DNA of 64,000 nucleotides from Geotalea toluenoxydans JCM 15764 (GTDB lineage Bacteria > Desulfobacterota > Desulfuromonadia > Geobacterales > Geobacteraceae): positions 1 through 64,000 of the forward strand of contig NZ_BBCJ01000013.1 in NCBI RefSeq assembly GCF_001311985.1, given 5' to 3'. Position numbers and translations under genes: made by a program. Shown piece after piece: positions 8,661-18,618 of the stretch. The notes beneath the pieces were generated by a model that saw only the letters and a program-made list of their open reading frames with translations, ran no database searches and was not told where the DNA came from. The number at the start of each line of letters is the position of its first letter. Within the stretch, counting starts at the first letter, position 1.

Positions 8661-10416
8661 ATGGGAAACAAAGGTGCATACCTCATTGCCATGCTGATTG
8701 CCCTGTTTGCCTTTCTGCCGCCGGTTTCAATGGCGGCAGAGTCGGTGGAAATCGTCGTCACCGGGGTGGAGGATGAGGCGCGGACCAACGTGCAGGAAGC
8801 CCTGGCCCTGCCACCGGGAATGGTGCGGGAGGGAAAGGTCGATCGCCTGTGGCTTGAGCGCTTCGCGCGCCAGGCGCCGGACAGGGTGCGCACCGCCCTG
8901 CAGCCCTTCGGCTATTACAACGCCCAGGTTGAAACGAACCTTTCGGAGGAGAGAGGATACTTTCGCCTCATGGCAAGAGTTTCTCTGGGTGAGCCTGTGC
9001 GTATAGCGGCACTGGATGTGGCTCTGGCAGGGGCCGGGGCAGGAGAAGGGCGGCTGAAAGACCTTGTGGATGTCTTTCCCCTGGAGAAAGGGGATATATT
9101 GCTGCAGCAGCCCTATGACCAGGCCAAGGGGGGGCTGGAAGCGGCAGCCGAGGAATTGGGCTTCCTGGATGTCCGGTTCACAGCCCACGAGATCCGTATC
9201 GATCCTCCCAGAACATCGGCCCGCATCAGGCTCATCATGGATACGGGGGAGCGGTATTTCTTCGACGGTGCGACCATCGAAGGGGCGCCCGATTATCCCG
9301 AGTCCTTCCTGCGCCGCTATCTGAGCTTCAAGTCAGGGGAGCCTTTTTCCTACAGCCGCCTGGGTCAGACCCAGCTCAACTTCAATAACTCGGAGCGTTT
9401 CAAGGAGATCATCGTTACCCCCCACAAGGGGGAGGCCACCAACAATACCATACCCGTTTCGGTGCAGCTGAAACAGGCCTACCGCCGCAGCCTGAGGCCC
9501 GGGCTCGGCTATGGAACCGATACCGGTGGCCGCTTCTCCCTCCGTTACCGGGATCTGAACATGCTGCATCGGGGCCACGAATACTATGCCAATCTCTTCA
9601 TCTCCCAGCGCCTGCAAGGCTTTGCCAGCGGTTACGTCATCCCCGACGCCGACGATATCCGTAGCTCCACATCGTTGCAGCTGAATCTGCAGCGTGAGGA
9701 AACCACCTACGTCAGCCGCCTGGTGGCACTGGAGCTGGACAAGAACCGTAGTTTCGGCAGGGGGGAGCTTGGAACTGCCTACATCAGACTGCAGCGGGAA
9801 AGCTTCACCATCGGCAGCGAAAATTCCAGTTCCAGGCTGGTCCTGCCCGGCCTGCGCTTTACCAAGGACCATTACGGCGACCTCATCAGGCCGGAGAGGG
9901 GATTCCGCTACTTTTTCGATGTGCGCGGCACCCACCAACTGATAGGTTCAGACGTGGGCTGATTCAGCTGATCACTGAGGGAAGCGATCTGATGCCGCTG
10001 CCGTGGCGACTGTCGCTCCACACCAGGGCCAAGGTCGGCCTTACCCTGCTTAATGATCCCATGGCGGATCTGCCGGCCTCGTTGCGCTTCTTTGCCGGCG
10101 GCGATCAGAGTGTCCGCGGTTATTCCTATAAAAGTCTCGGCCCCCGCGACGCCACCGGCGAAGTGGTGGGGGGCAGGCATCTGCTGGTCGGCAGCATTGA
10201 GCTGGAGCGTGCCCTGTTCAAGGACTGGGGCCTCTCGGTGTTTTATGACATCGGCAATGCTTCAACAGTTTCACTTCCGTCAAACTATACAGCGGCGCCG
10301 GGGTGGGGGTCCATTACTATACCAGGGTCGGCGTAGTCAATCTGTCCATAGCCCGGCAGTTGGGGGTCGACAACCCTGCCTTCCACATCCATTTCACCAT
10401 AGGGTTGGAACTGTGA
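8661..10416 (+). CDS. tamA: TamA-like outer-membrane assembly barrel (two frameshifts)
   Basis: Omp85-family protein predicted to insert outer-membrane proteins together with TamB. The order is a signal peptide (MGNKGAYLIAMLIALFAFLP to about residue 25), POTRA domains to about residue 260, then a beta-barrel with LRPGLGYGTDTGGRFSLRYR and RFFAGGDQSVRGY, the latter carrying the VRGY Omp85 motif. Frame changes near 9955 and 10262 are needed; the restored C-terminus ends FHIHFTIGLEL with TGA at 10414-10416. Reconstructed length is about 585 residues, normal for TamA. The last four bases overlap the GTG start of tamB (GTGA). Confidence 0.88.
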
Positions 10417-13400
10417 AACGTGCCATCGCATACGGTCTGGCGGTTCTGCTGGCGGTGCTGCTAACTGCGGCCCTTGTGGCAATGGGCTGGATTTTTGGCA
10501 CGACAGCCGGTGCCCGCTGGACACTGCAAAACCTTTCACGGTACACCCCGTTGCAGATATCGGCGGCAAGGGTGGAGGGAAGGCTGCTGGATAGCCTGCG
10601 GCTTGAGGGAATAAAAGTCCGTAGCGGTCTGAAACAGGCAACCATTGGCCAGCTGGAGTTCCAGTGGCGACCGGCTTGGTTGGTGACGGGAAGCCTGGTG
10701 GTTGATGAGCTGGTGATGGCTGCCGTAGCTGTACGGGATGATACTCCGTCGACCAAAAAGCCGCTGGACCTGAGCTGGCCGCGACTGCCGGGGTTGGCGG
10801 ACCATGTGGATGTGGAAATCAGAAGCTTGCGGCTGACGGATTTGCGCTATCGCCATAGGGATGCCAAACCGGTACAGGTAAAAAACCTTTCAGCAACCAT
10901 CTCCTGGCGCGATGGCGTTCTGTCCCTGCCATCAATGACCATGACTACCGATGGGGGGAAGGTTAAGGGGAAAATGGCGGCTGGATTCCATCGGCCGTCA
11001 CTGGCTATGGATCTGGTGATGACCCCGGCAAAGCCGGTGGCGCAAATGGATTCATTGTCAGTTTTCGGCCGTCTGCTGCCCGCCACTGCTCCGGAGCAAC
11101 TGGTGGGGCCGGTTCTTGTTGCCGGCAGCGCCAGGGGTGCTCCACAACTGGAAGTAAAGACCGAGCTGGGCTTGACCCGCAATGCCTTAAACCTGCGCCG
11201 GCTGAAGATAATCAGGCCGGGGAGCCGGGGAACCATTACCGGTGAAGGAAGCATCAATCTGGCAGCTGTCGAGCCGGAGGTGAAGCTGTCTCTTGCCGCC
11301 GCTGACCTGGACCTGTCCCGGGAACTGAGGATGCCGACCGATCTATCCGGCAGCCTGACACTGACGGGAAGCAGTAAAAGATATCAAGGGCAGTTCAGCA
11401 TCGGCAACCGGGGGAAAGGGTGGCGGGCCGCGGCCCTTTCCGCAACCTTCCGTGGTGGAGATAAAGGACTCAGCCTGGCGCCCCTCAATGGCTCAATGCT
11501 TGGCGGCACTGTGGCTGGTATGCTGGAAGTGGGCTGGCTTGGCGGCATCACCGCCAAGGGCCGACTGCAGGGGAAAAACCTGGACCCGGCACGGCTGGCC
11601 AAGGACTGGACCGGCGAGGTTAATTTCAATGCCGCAGCGGAAGTGGTATTACCGAAGCAGGGAAGCCTGCAGGGAAAGGCGGATGTGGTTCTGCTGGAGA
11701 GCCGCCTCCATGGACAGCCCCTCACCGGCAGGGTCAAGGGGGAGCTTGCCGGGAAAAATCTGCAGATAGCGAATCTGGACCTGCACGGCAGGGGGTTTGA
11801 TCTGCACGGCTCAGGGGATGTGAGCCGGCGGTTTGATTTGACCGCGGTGGTGACTGATCTGTCCAGACTGGTGCCCGAGACCGCCGGAGAGTTGCGGCTG
11901 GCAGGGTGGGGTGCCTGGAAGGATGGCAGAGCCGCTGGCTCCATCAGCGGCAGTGGTCGTAAACTCAAGGGACGCGGCATGGACATCGACAACGTCAACT
12001 TTGAAGGAAGGGTTCCCCAGGGAAAGGACCAGCCGGTCCACCTTGCCGCTTTCCTGCAGAAGGCGGCGTACCGCCAGTTCCAGGCCGACTCGGTCCGGCT
12101 GAAAATGGATGGCAGGATTTCCGACCACCTGCTCAGCCTGGAGATGACCGCCCCGGAGGCGAGTATTAACCTGGCCCTGGCCGGCAGTTACAGCGGTGGA
12201 TCATGGCAGGGTACCATCAACCGGTTTTCCGGCCGGGATCGCATCGGCCCGTGGAGACTGCTTGCCCCCGCCAGGCTGCAGGCAAGTTCGGCAAAGCTGT
12301 CGCTGGCACGGATGGCCCTTGCCGGGACAGGCCGGGAACGCCTTGAAGCCCGGGCCGAGTTCAGTCCTGGGCCGGTCACTGGAGACGTGGATGTGCAATG
12401 GGAGGCGATCAGCCTGAACAGGCTCACCCCATGGCTGCAGGGAGTGCAGGTTACGGGAATCAGTAACGGCGCATGCAGGTTCCATCCTCTCCGGCGACCG
12501 GCTTTCATTCAACATAAAAGCAGGGGGGCAGGCAAGGGTAACCAGGGAGGGGCGTACCGTCACCATTGAACGGGCGAACCTCAATGGCGCTGGGAGCGAG
12601 AAGGGGATACACCTTGCCCTCGATGCGAAGGCAGCCGAAGGGGTGCAGCTGGAGGCGAAACTAGCCACCGCCGTCCCTGCGAGACTTGCCCTGCCGGAGC
12701 AGGGAACCATGGAGCTGAAATGGAGAGTTGCCGATCTGGCAGTACTGCAGCCCTGGATGAAGGGCAACGTCAAGGTCGCCGGTGGTCTGGAGGGCGCGGC
12801 AAAGGGTAAGTTCCTGCCGGAAAATCGCCTGGAGATGGCCGGCGATGTGACCCTTACCGGAGGCAATCTCCACTGGCAGAAACCGGAAGGGGAGGGAACC
12901 ATGGCCCTGAAGGATGCCTCCTTCAAATGGTCATGGCAGGGTGATACCCTGCGGGGCTCAGTGGGGCTGACCCTGGCGGAGTTCGGCCAGGCGAGGGGCA
13001 GTTTCACGTTACCGGTGCCCGCAGCCTTCCCGGTCTCCCCGGATCCCCATGGTGCGGTTTCGGCGGCCCTCTCCGGCCGGGTCCAGGAACAGGGTGTACT
13101 GTCCGCGTTCATGCCAGGTCTGGTCCAGGAAACCCATGGGCGGGTGGATGTGGATCTTGAAGTCGGTGGCGTCTGGCAGGAGCCGAGGCTTCATGGCAAA
13201 CTGCAGCTTTCCCAAGCCGGCGCTACCTGCCCGCAGCCGGCATCACCTTGAGGGATGTGACGCTGTCGGCCAATCTGGACAAGGACCAGGTGGGGATAAC
13301 CCTTAGTGCAATATCAGGCTCCGGTCGGCTCGAAGGGGAGGGGGTGGCCCTTTTGAAAGGGTGGCAGCTGGACAGTTATCGGGGGATCATCACCGGCGAC

Positions 13401-14396
13401 CGCTTTCAACTCATTCATCTGCCGGAACTGGAGGCTTCAGGTTCGCCGCAGCTATCCTTCGATGGCACCATGAAAAAATTGGCGGTGCGCGGAGAGGTGC
13501 GCCTGCCGGTGCTTCTTATTCACGGGCAGCCTCCCCGTGCCGGCATCCAGCCTAGCGATGACGTGATCCTGGAGGGGGCGCCGGCAGAGAAAAAAACGCC
13601 GCCAGTGGCACTGGATGTTCAGGTCCGGGTCACCCTGGGGGACAGGGTGCTGGTCAAGGCGGAGGGCATCGATGCGCAACTGGGAGGGAGTATGGATCTC
13701 ACTCTCGCAAGCCTGGACAATATCAGCAGTAAGGGGGAGATCAAGGTGGTCAAGGGTCGATACAAGGCCTACGGCCTCGATCTGGCCATCGTCCGTGGAC
13801 GGGTTTTCTATGCCGGCGGACCGGTCAATGAGCCGCTGCTGGATATCCTGGCCCTGCGCACTGTCGGTGAGGTGCGTGCCGGGGTCACCGTCAGTGGCAC
13901 TCCGCGAACGCCGGTGATCAAGCTGTATTCGGTTCCGGCGATGCCGGACATGGATATTCTTGCCTACATGGTATTGGGCCACCCCCTGGGGGCCAGCAGC
14001 GAGCAGGCGGGCCTCATGACCCAGGCGGCCGGGCTGCTCCTGTCCACCGGGCAGTCGGTGGTGCTCCAGGACCAGATCAAGAACCGGCTCGGCCTCAGCA
14101 CCATCGAGATCGAAAGCGGCCAGCGGGACGCGGCGGAAAAGATGGGCTACAAGCAAATTCCGGTCGTCCCCAGCGGTGTCGCACCTGCCAAACAGCCCGA
14201 TGCCGGTGTCTCCCGATCGATCCTCACCCTCGGCAAGTACCTGACGCCACAGCTCTATATCAGTTACGGCCGCTCCCTTTTTACCGGCGCAAACCTGTTC
14301 CGTCTCCGTTACGATATCTCAAGGCGGCTGCAGCTGGAGACGGAAACCGGCAGTGAGAGCGGCGTCGACCTCTATTACAAGATGAACTTCAACTAG
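10413..14396 (+). CDS. tamB: TamB / translocation and assembly module subunit (two frameshifts)
   Basis: Inner-membrane-anchored periplasm-spanning partner of TamA. It begins at GTG 10413 overlapping the tamA stop, with a single N-terminal membrane helix (residues 5-30) followed by about 1,200 residues of beta-rich repeats and the conserved C-terminal DUF490/TamB domain (GLDLAIVRGRVFYAGGPVNE, then DMDILAYMVLGHPL and the end LYYKMNFN). Frame changes near 12465 and 13230 are needed. Total length is about 1,327 residues, typical for TamB. Its stop overlaps the 3' end of the convergent hemG-like gene. The pairing with tamA makes the identification strong. Confidence 0.88.
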
Positions 14397-14920
14397 ACTT
14401 TTCCCATGCGCCGGCCGAATTGTTCCACCTTTTCCCAATCGGTGAACTCAATGACAGTCTTGGGATCGGTCGGCCCCTTGGTCATCCACATGATCAGCCT
14501 GATCATGAAACGATCGAGGGGGGTATAACTGGGGTAATCGATCTTGCCGGCAAAGACGGCCAGTTCCCTGGGTTTCCAGGAGATCCGCCGGAGAAATTTT
14601 TGCAGGTAGGGGTTTTGTTCGGGGATGCTTTTCTCCGGCTTGCGGGCCACGACGTTGACGGAGAAAAAGGCGTTGGGCTTGCTCTCCAGGATGGGGCGGT
14701 TTTTCTCGATGAAGCGGGTGATGAGGGGGCTGTGCTTGCCGTAGCGGATGCTGGCGCCTATGATGATTTTATCGAAGGAGGCAAGGTCAATCCGGTCCGC
14801 ATCCTCAACGGGTACCATGGCCACCTGGTGCCCCTGCTGCTCCACAACCTGCTGCAGCCTGTGGCATATCTTCCTGGTCTGGCCGTCGGTGGTTGAATAG
14901 ACAATGAGGAATTTTGCCAT
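14393..14920 (-). CDS. HemG-like flavodoxin-domain protoporphyrinogen oxidase
   Basis: A 175-residue flavodoxin-fold protein. The FMN phosphate loop is FLIVYSTTDGQTRKI near the N-terminus, followed by DKIIIGASIRYGKHSP and FFSVNVVARKP, which resemble menaquinone-dependent HemG. The C-terminal FMIRLIMWMTKGPTDPKTVI matches the HemG hydrophobic segment. The probable reaction is oxidation of protoporphyrinogen IX to protoporphyrin IX in haem synthesis. ATG 14920 has an AAAGGA site nine bases upstream. A longer apparent open frame joining it to the WG-repeat gene is an artefact of the frameshift in that gene. Some HemG-like flavodoxins have other roles, so the reaction is inferred. Confidence 0.8.
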   Translation of the reverse strand: MAKFLIVYSTTDGQTRKICHRLQQVVEQQGHQVAMVPVEDADRIDLASFDKIIIGASIRYGKHSPLITRFIEKNRPILESKPNAFFSVNVVARKPEKSIPEQNPYLQKFLRRISWKPRELAVFAGKIDYPSYTPLDRFMIRLIMWMTKGPTDPKTVIEFTDWEKVEQFGRRMGKV

Positions 14921-14972
14921 GGGTATCATCCTTTCTATTGCTGTTCCGGGAGGGTTCAAGAGGGCGGAAGGG

Positions 14973-15655
14973 TCAATACTTGACCGGTCCCCAGACGAAG
15001 CGGCCGGAATGATCGATGTATCCCTTTTTCCCGTCCACTTCCACCCGTGCCAGTCCGTCGACGAAGGCATCGGCGCTTTCAAAGGCAGGCTGGATGGCGA
15101 TTTTTCCGCTCTTGCCACATAGCCCCATTTGCCGTCAGACTTGATCCTCGCCAGCCCTTCGGTAAAATCGTCCACATCCTTGTATTGAGCGGGAACGACC
15201 TTCCTTCCGGCTTTGTCGACAAAGCCCCAGCGGCCATTGATCTTCACTTTGGCCATACCGTCCCTGAAATTCCCCGCATCTTCGAACTCCAGGGGAATCT
15301 TCACCTTGCCGCCATGGTCCACAAAGCCCCACTTCTTCTTGCTCCTTACCCTGGCCAACCCTTCGGAAAACTCGTCGTTGTCGTCATAGACAGGGGAAAC
15401 GACCACCCTGCCGCTCCTATCCATGAAGCCCCATAGGTCATCTACCTGGATCCGGGTCAGCCCCTCCATGAAACCGCCCCGCACATCATCGTAGCGGGGA
15501 GGGATAACCTCTTTTCCCTGGCGGTTGATAAAGCCGATTTTGCCGTCCCGCTTGATTTCGTAAAGGGAAGCTCCCTGTTTCTTCTGCTGGCCGCCAAAGG
15601 CGGGCAGCGCCAGGGAAAGGACGAGGCAGGCAAGAGAAAAGATCAGTCGTTTCAT
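14973..15655 (-). CDS. WG-repeat exported protein (one frameshift)
   Basis: The signal peptide MKRLIFSLACLVLSLALPAF is followed by about six tandem WG repeats with the pattern GKWGFVDxxGKxVIPxxYxDxxxFxEGLA, each about 32 residues. The frame changes near 15117 in the last repeats; the corrected end is YIDHSGRFVWGPVKY with TGA at 14973. The length is about 227 residues. WG-repeat proteins are extracellular or periplasmic beta-propeller-like modules of unknown ligand. The RBS is AGGAGGTCC before ATG 15655. It lies upstream of the HemG-like gene on the same strand with a 50-base gap, so the two may be cotranscribed. Confidence 0.85.
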
Positions 15656-15727
15656 GGGTGGACCTCCTGGATGCCGTTTTATTACAGCAAATTTGAAGTG
15701 GCAGCAACGCTAGTGGCCTGAGCAGGG

Positions 15728-16285
15728 TCACGGCTCCTCGGCCTGGTTAGCCTTGCGATTTCGGCGGATAGCATTCTCCCTTTCCTGTATGCGCGTCGTC
15801 GCTTCGGCTAAGGTGCCCAATCCCATTTCCTTTCGCAACTTGTCAACTTCCACAGGATTCTCCATCGGCAATGGAAGAGCAGTTCCGTTTTCATCCACAT
15901 CATGCTGGGTGCCGTAAATTTGAGGTCTTCCAGACATGGTGAGTACTCTGTCTTGGAGGTAGGCGAAGTGGCTACCTTCTGCATCGCCCCTTTTAACAGC
16001 CTCTCGGAGAAGTGGCAGGCATGAGTCCATAAATGCAGTGTCCAATACCGCATGCTGGACGATGAGCCAAGCAGCCTCGGCAGCCTCCTTGCCCACCAAG
16101 GTAATCCCTGGCCATCCGTGTTCTTCGATGATTTGCTTTATGCGCTTGTTATTTCGCTCGTGTACTTCCTTGATTTTCGGATGGTAGACCACCGTACCCA
16201 ATTCCCCACTATCGATCAACTCCTGCAATGTTTTCTGATCCTCATGTTGCATTGAGAGCAGCTCATCACTAAGCTCTTTGTCCAA
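15728..16285 (-). CDS. DUF6624 family protein
   Basis: A 185-residue protein with family landmarks HGWPGITLVGKEAAEAAWLI near residue 57, VQHA, the core YLQDRVLTMSGRPQIYGTQ near 110, and EVDKLRKEMGLGTLAE near 148. DUF6624 has no known function and is scattered in accessory gene sets. The start is a TTG with AAAGGA upstream. Just upstream lies a short imperfect palindrome beginning GATAACGGGCT (16309) that resembles one upstream of the 274-residue hypothetical gene, raising the possibility that both were carried as integron-like cassettes. Cytoplasmic by prediction. Confidence 0.7.
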   Translation of the reverse strand: MDKELSDELLSMQHEDQKTLQELIDSGELGTVVYHPKIKEVHERNNKRIKQIIEEHGWPGITLVGKEAAEAAWLIVQHAVLDTAFMDSCLPLLREAVKRGDAEGSHFAYLQDRVLTMSGRPQIYGTQHDVDENGTALPLPMENPVEVDKLRKEMGLGTLAEATTRIQERENAIRRNRKANQAEEP

Positions 16286-16489
16286 GTATGCATTCCTTTC
16301 TCTTAGGTGATAACGGGCTCGACCGGTGATAGGGTGCCGCTTTGTGAATTATGCGGGCTATTCTTATTTCAACTCCCGAATGCTTCCAGGAGTTGACTCA
16401 CTTTTGCTCGTATCCTTGGTCGGTGTTGGCGAGAGGAGATATTTTTCACCACCAATTTGCATACTGGGCCAAGAACCAGGGGGGCCTGC

Positions 16490-16543
16490 GGGTCAGGTTT
16501 GACATTTGAAGTTGCGAGAATGTTTAAATGTCTAACATGACCC
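16490..16543. repeat. GGGTCA-type hairpin repeat 1
   Basis: Arms GGGTCAGGTTTGACATTT (16490-16507) and AAATGTCTAACATGACCC (16526-16543) form an 18-base inverted repeat with two mismatches. It ends immediately beside the stop codon of the small zinc-ribbon gene. The rest of the 16286-16543 gap holds nothing else that I can support apart from the palindrome upstream of the DUF6624 gene. Confidence 0.7.
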
Positions 16544-16744
16544 CTATGCTTTTCTCAGAATGCCGCTGGATACGCAGAAAAACGCCCCTGTCCTGGTGTC
16601 CACATACAGTTCACGCCGGCCCATTGCCTTCCGCGTTTCCCTGTCCGAGTCGCTGATTTTTGAACCACTCTTGTCAACCCCGCAGTTCCAGCAAATATCC
16701 AAACCGTCAGCAATTTCCTCTCTACAGGCAGGGCATGTCCACAC
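16544..16744 (-). CDS. Small zinc-ribbon-like hypothetical protein
   Basis: A 66-residue frame starting at GTG with MWTCPACREEIADGLDICWN. It has two CxxC knuckles (CPAC and CWNC) that would bind one zinc ion, followed by a charged linker and the ending AFFCVSSGILRK. No clear ribosome site is seen, and no function is recognisable. The gene sits exactly between two GGGTCA-type hairpins, with its stop codon touching hairpin 1. It may be a decayed remnant or part of a mobile unit. Low confidence that it is expressed. Confidence 0.4.
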   Translation of the reverse strand: MWTCPACREEIADGLDICWNCGVDKSGSKISDSDRETRKAMGRRELYVDTRTGAFFCVSSGILRKA

Positions 16745-16793
16745 TCTGGCGCCTCCGTATACAGCTGCTCTTGATATATTGAACGAAGCTAGA

Positions 16794-16839
16794 GGGTCAA
16801 CCTACACATTTTACTTTGTCAATTGTGTAGGTCTGGCCC
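16794..16839. repeat. GGGTCA-type hairpin repeat 2
   Basis: Arms GGGTCAACCTACACA and TGTGTAGGTCTGGCCC form an imperfect palindrome. Like hairpin 1 it begins with GGGTCA and ends with a C run, so the two may belong to one REP-like family. Confidence 0.6.
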
Positions 16840-16860
16840 TTTAGTTCTGCCTAAGCCTTG

Positions 16861-17685
16861 TTAGCCATGTCTCCAGAATCTTCTCTCGGGATTCATTTGC
16901 AAGTCGTTGTATGCGTTGTTCAATGTGACCTCGATCTTTAACCTATCATGTCCCGCGTAGACCGTTCGTAACCATGCTGGCCGGGCTAAGGCATCTAGTG
17001 CCAGCACAAACAAATAGAGAATGAAATTTGGCTTTAAGGTGGGCTCCAAGAATACCGCTCCTTCACCGACCTTCTTCTGATCATTTCTTGTGAAAGCGAC
17101 CTGAGAGATTGCCCAAGGTTGGCCATGAACCACTGATGACGTGAGCCTGTAGTGCGCCTTTCCCCCGAACCAATATCCGGTCAGATCAGTCGCCGACGGT
17201 ACGGCAACTCGTTCGAGGCCGTGCTCCCTCTCCTTTTGATCGAGATAGGAAAGTCTACTCTGGAAGCCTCCATCATCAGTTTCTGGATTTCCATTTATGA
17301 TTTTTCTCTGTCCCTCCAAGGAGTTACGTCTGAGGGCAAAACTCCTACATAAGCGCGTGGTGGTGATTAATTGCGGTTCTAAAAGCCAGCAACATGTTGA
17401 AGACACCTCTATACCTGAGCGGACGAGTGAAAATGGAGCAATGCTCTGGATGGGAGTACTCATGATTCTTGTCGTGGCAACAACATGGTCAATTACGGAT
17501 TCGTACATAAGGGCTGCTTGCCCGAGGATTCCTGTTATCGGTTCAGTATCGTTGACGTTCTCAGCTTCAATGGCGGCTGGGGACCCGGCCGCAAACCCAT
17601 TGCCATAACCACTCATGACCTCGCGAATTTCACCAGCGAGTGCAAGTAGGCGTATTCGTGAATTTTCGACATCGATTGTCTTCAT
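16861..17685 (-). CDS. Hypothetical protein, accessory region
   Basis: A 274-residue intact protein starting MKTIDVENSRIRLLALAGEI. I do not recognise the family. The middle part (SYLDQKEREHGLERVAVPSA, then YWFGGKAHYRLTSSVVHGQP) and the mostly helical, soluble composition resemble uncharacterised accessory proteins. I chose ATG 17685 because AGAGAAC lies just upstream; an in-frame ATG at 17787 would extend the protein through an attC-like palindrome and into the transposase-end repeat. Its start about 12 bases after that palindrome is the spacing usual for integron cassettes. Function unknown. Confidence 0.55.
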   Translation of the reverse strand: MKTIDVENSRIRLLALAGEIREVMSGYGNGFAAGSPAAIEAENVNDTEPITGILGQAALMYESVIDHVVATTRIMSTPIQSIAPFSLVRSGIEVSSTCCWLLEPQLITTTRLCRSFALRRNSLEGQRKIINGNPETDDGGFQSRLSYLDQKEREHGLERVAVPSATDLTGYWFGGKAHYRLTSSVVHGQPWAISQVAFTRNDQKKVGEGAVFLEPTLKPNFILYLFVLALDALARPAWLRTVYAGHDRLKIEVTLNNAYNDLQMNPERRFWRHG

Positions 17686-17696
17686 GTTTGTTCTCT

Positions 17697-17749
17697 GGAT
17701 AACGGGGCTGAGGCACCACCTGCTTGATCGGTGTTGCCGATGGTTAGGC
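17697..17749. other. Possible integron attC-like site
   Basis: Read on the minus strand it starts with GCCTAAC (R''-like), has GGCAACACC and GGTGGTGCC as near-complementary inner arms, and ends with GTTATCC. The order of outer and inner arms and the 53-base length resemble a short attC site, but the second outer box departs from the GTTRRRY consensus. Confidence 0.35.
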
Positions 17750-17771
17750 ATTGCTATTTGGGTGGAAATCT

Positions 17772-17795
17772 GGAAATCTGGAGACATATTACGGA
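17772..17795. repeat. Left inverted repeat bounding the Y1 transposase gene
   Basis: GGAAATCTGGAGACATATTA then CGGA. It is the near-exact reverse complement of the copy at 18539-18563, and contains the stop codon of the transposase gene. Confidence 0.7.
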
Positions 17796-18455
17796 TTATT
17801 TCCCCTTTTTCGGTCTCCCCGGCCGCTGTGGACGTGGTCCCTGCCCGTCAACAGTTGAACTTTTTCAGCAAAATCGTCGTTACCAACAGGTCTGCCCGTC
17901 CTCGTAGATAACCTCAGTCTGTTCGTTTCTTCTTCATCCTCAGCAGACAGAAGTTCTTCCCAATCTGATACCGTCCCAAGGATGGTTCTGTCATTAACCA
18001 ATAGATCTGTCTCTACTAGGCCAAGGTGAAATCGTGCACTTGACCACTGTACGCTCCAGGATGGGTTACCATCTTTGCCTTCACTGGATTTCGCTCTACA
18101 TAACGTGCTGCCGCTAAGAGATGCTTGTCATCAAGCCCGCAGGATCCGAACCGGCCTTGGAACAGGTAACAGCGAACCCCTTCTTGGAAGTTACGCATCC
18201 TAGTGTACCGTCGATGGGCCTCACCAAAAGCTTGGCAAGGGAAAACGTATCAGAGGGGATAGCTATGAAATGCACATGGTTCGTCATGAGGCACCAGGAA
18301 AGGAACTGCACGCCGAAGCGCCTCGCCTCCTCCGCAAGAAACTGCAGATAGGCCAGACGTGAATCATCATCGGAGAATATGTCCATTGACATGACTCCGC
18401 GCTGTGTTACCTGGTGAGGGAACCCTGGAACTATGAGGCGAGACATCCTTGGCAT
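17789..18455 (-). CDS. REP-associated tyrosine transposase (Y1/IS200-like) (two frameshifts)
   Basis: A single-strand transposase of the RAYT group. It begins MPRMSRLIVPGFPHQVTQRG and carries the HUH metal-binding motif in CLMTNHVHFIAIP. After a frame change near 18225 it continues as YLFQGRFGSCGLDD and AARYVERNPVKA, the helix with the catalytic tyrosine region. After another near 18055 it continues as WSVQWSSARFHLGL and ends with TGRPVGNDDF. The length is about 222 residues. The gene is bounded by inverted copies of a GGAAATCTGGGGACATA-type repeat. RAYTs mobilise or maintain REP palindromes. The frameshifts could be real decay or sequence error. Confidence 0.85.
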
Positions 18456-18538
18456 AGGCGGAGCTTATTAAATGGGTTTTACAGAGTCAAGTAAAAGCTT
18501 GCCAACATTCCGGTAGCGAGGTGAAAACCTTATTATGT

Positions 18539-18563
18539 CCCGTATTATGTCCCCAGATTTCCC
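18539..18563. repeat. Right inverted repeat bounding the Y1 transposase gene
   Basis: CCGTATTATGTCCCCAGATT then TCC, preceded by a partial tandem copy TATTATGTCC. It matches the reverse complement of the left copy at about 20 of 23 positions. Confidence 0.7.
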
Positions 18564-18618
18564 CATGGGTGATTTTATTACAAGTCATGGCTGAGCAGGT
18601 TTTTCAGGCCGCCGCATA

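Noticed and set aside
14393-15655. One long open frame that appears to fuse the WG-repeat protein to the HemG-like flavodoxin
   Set aside because: The WG repeats continue in another frame to their own stop at 14973, and the HemG-like part has its own ribosome site and ATG. The fusion is produced by the frameshift near 15117.
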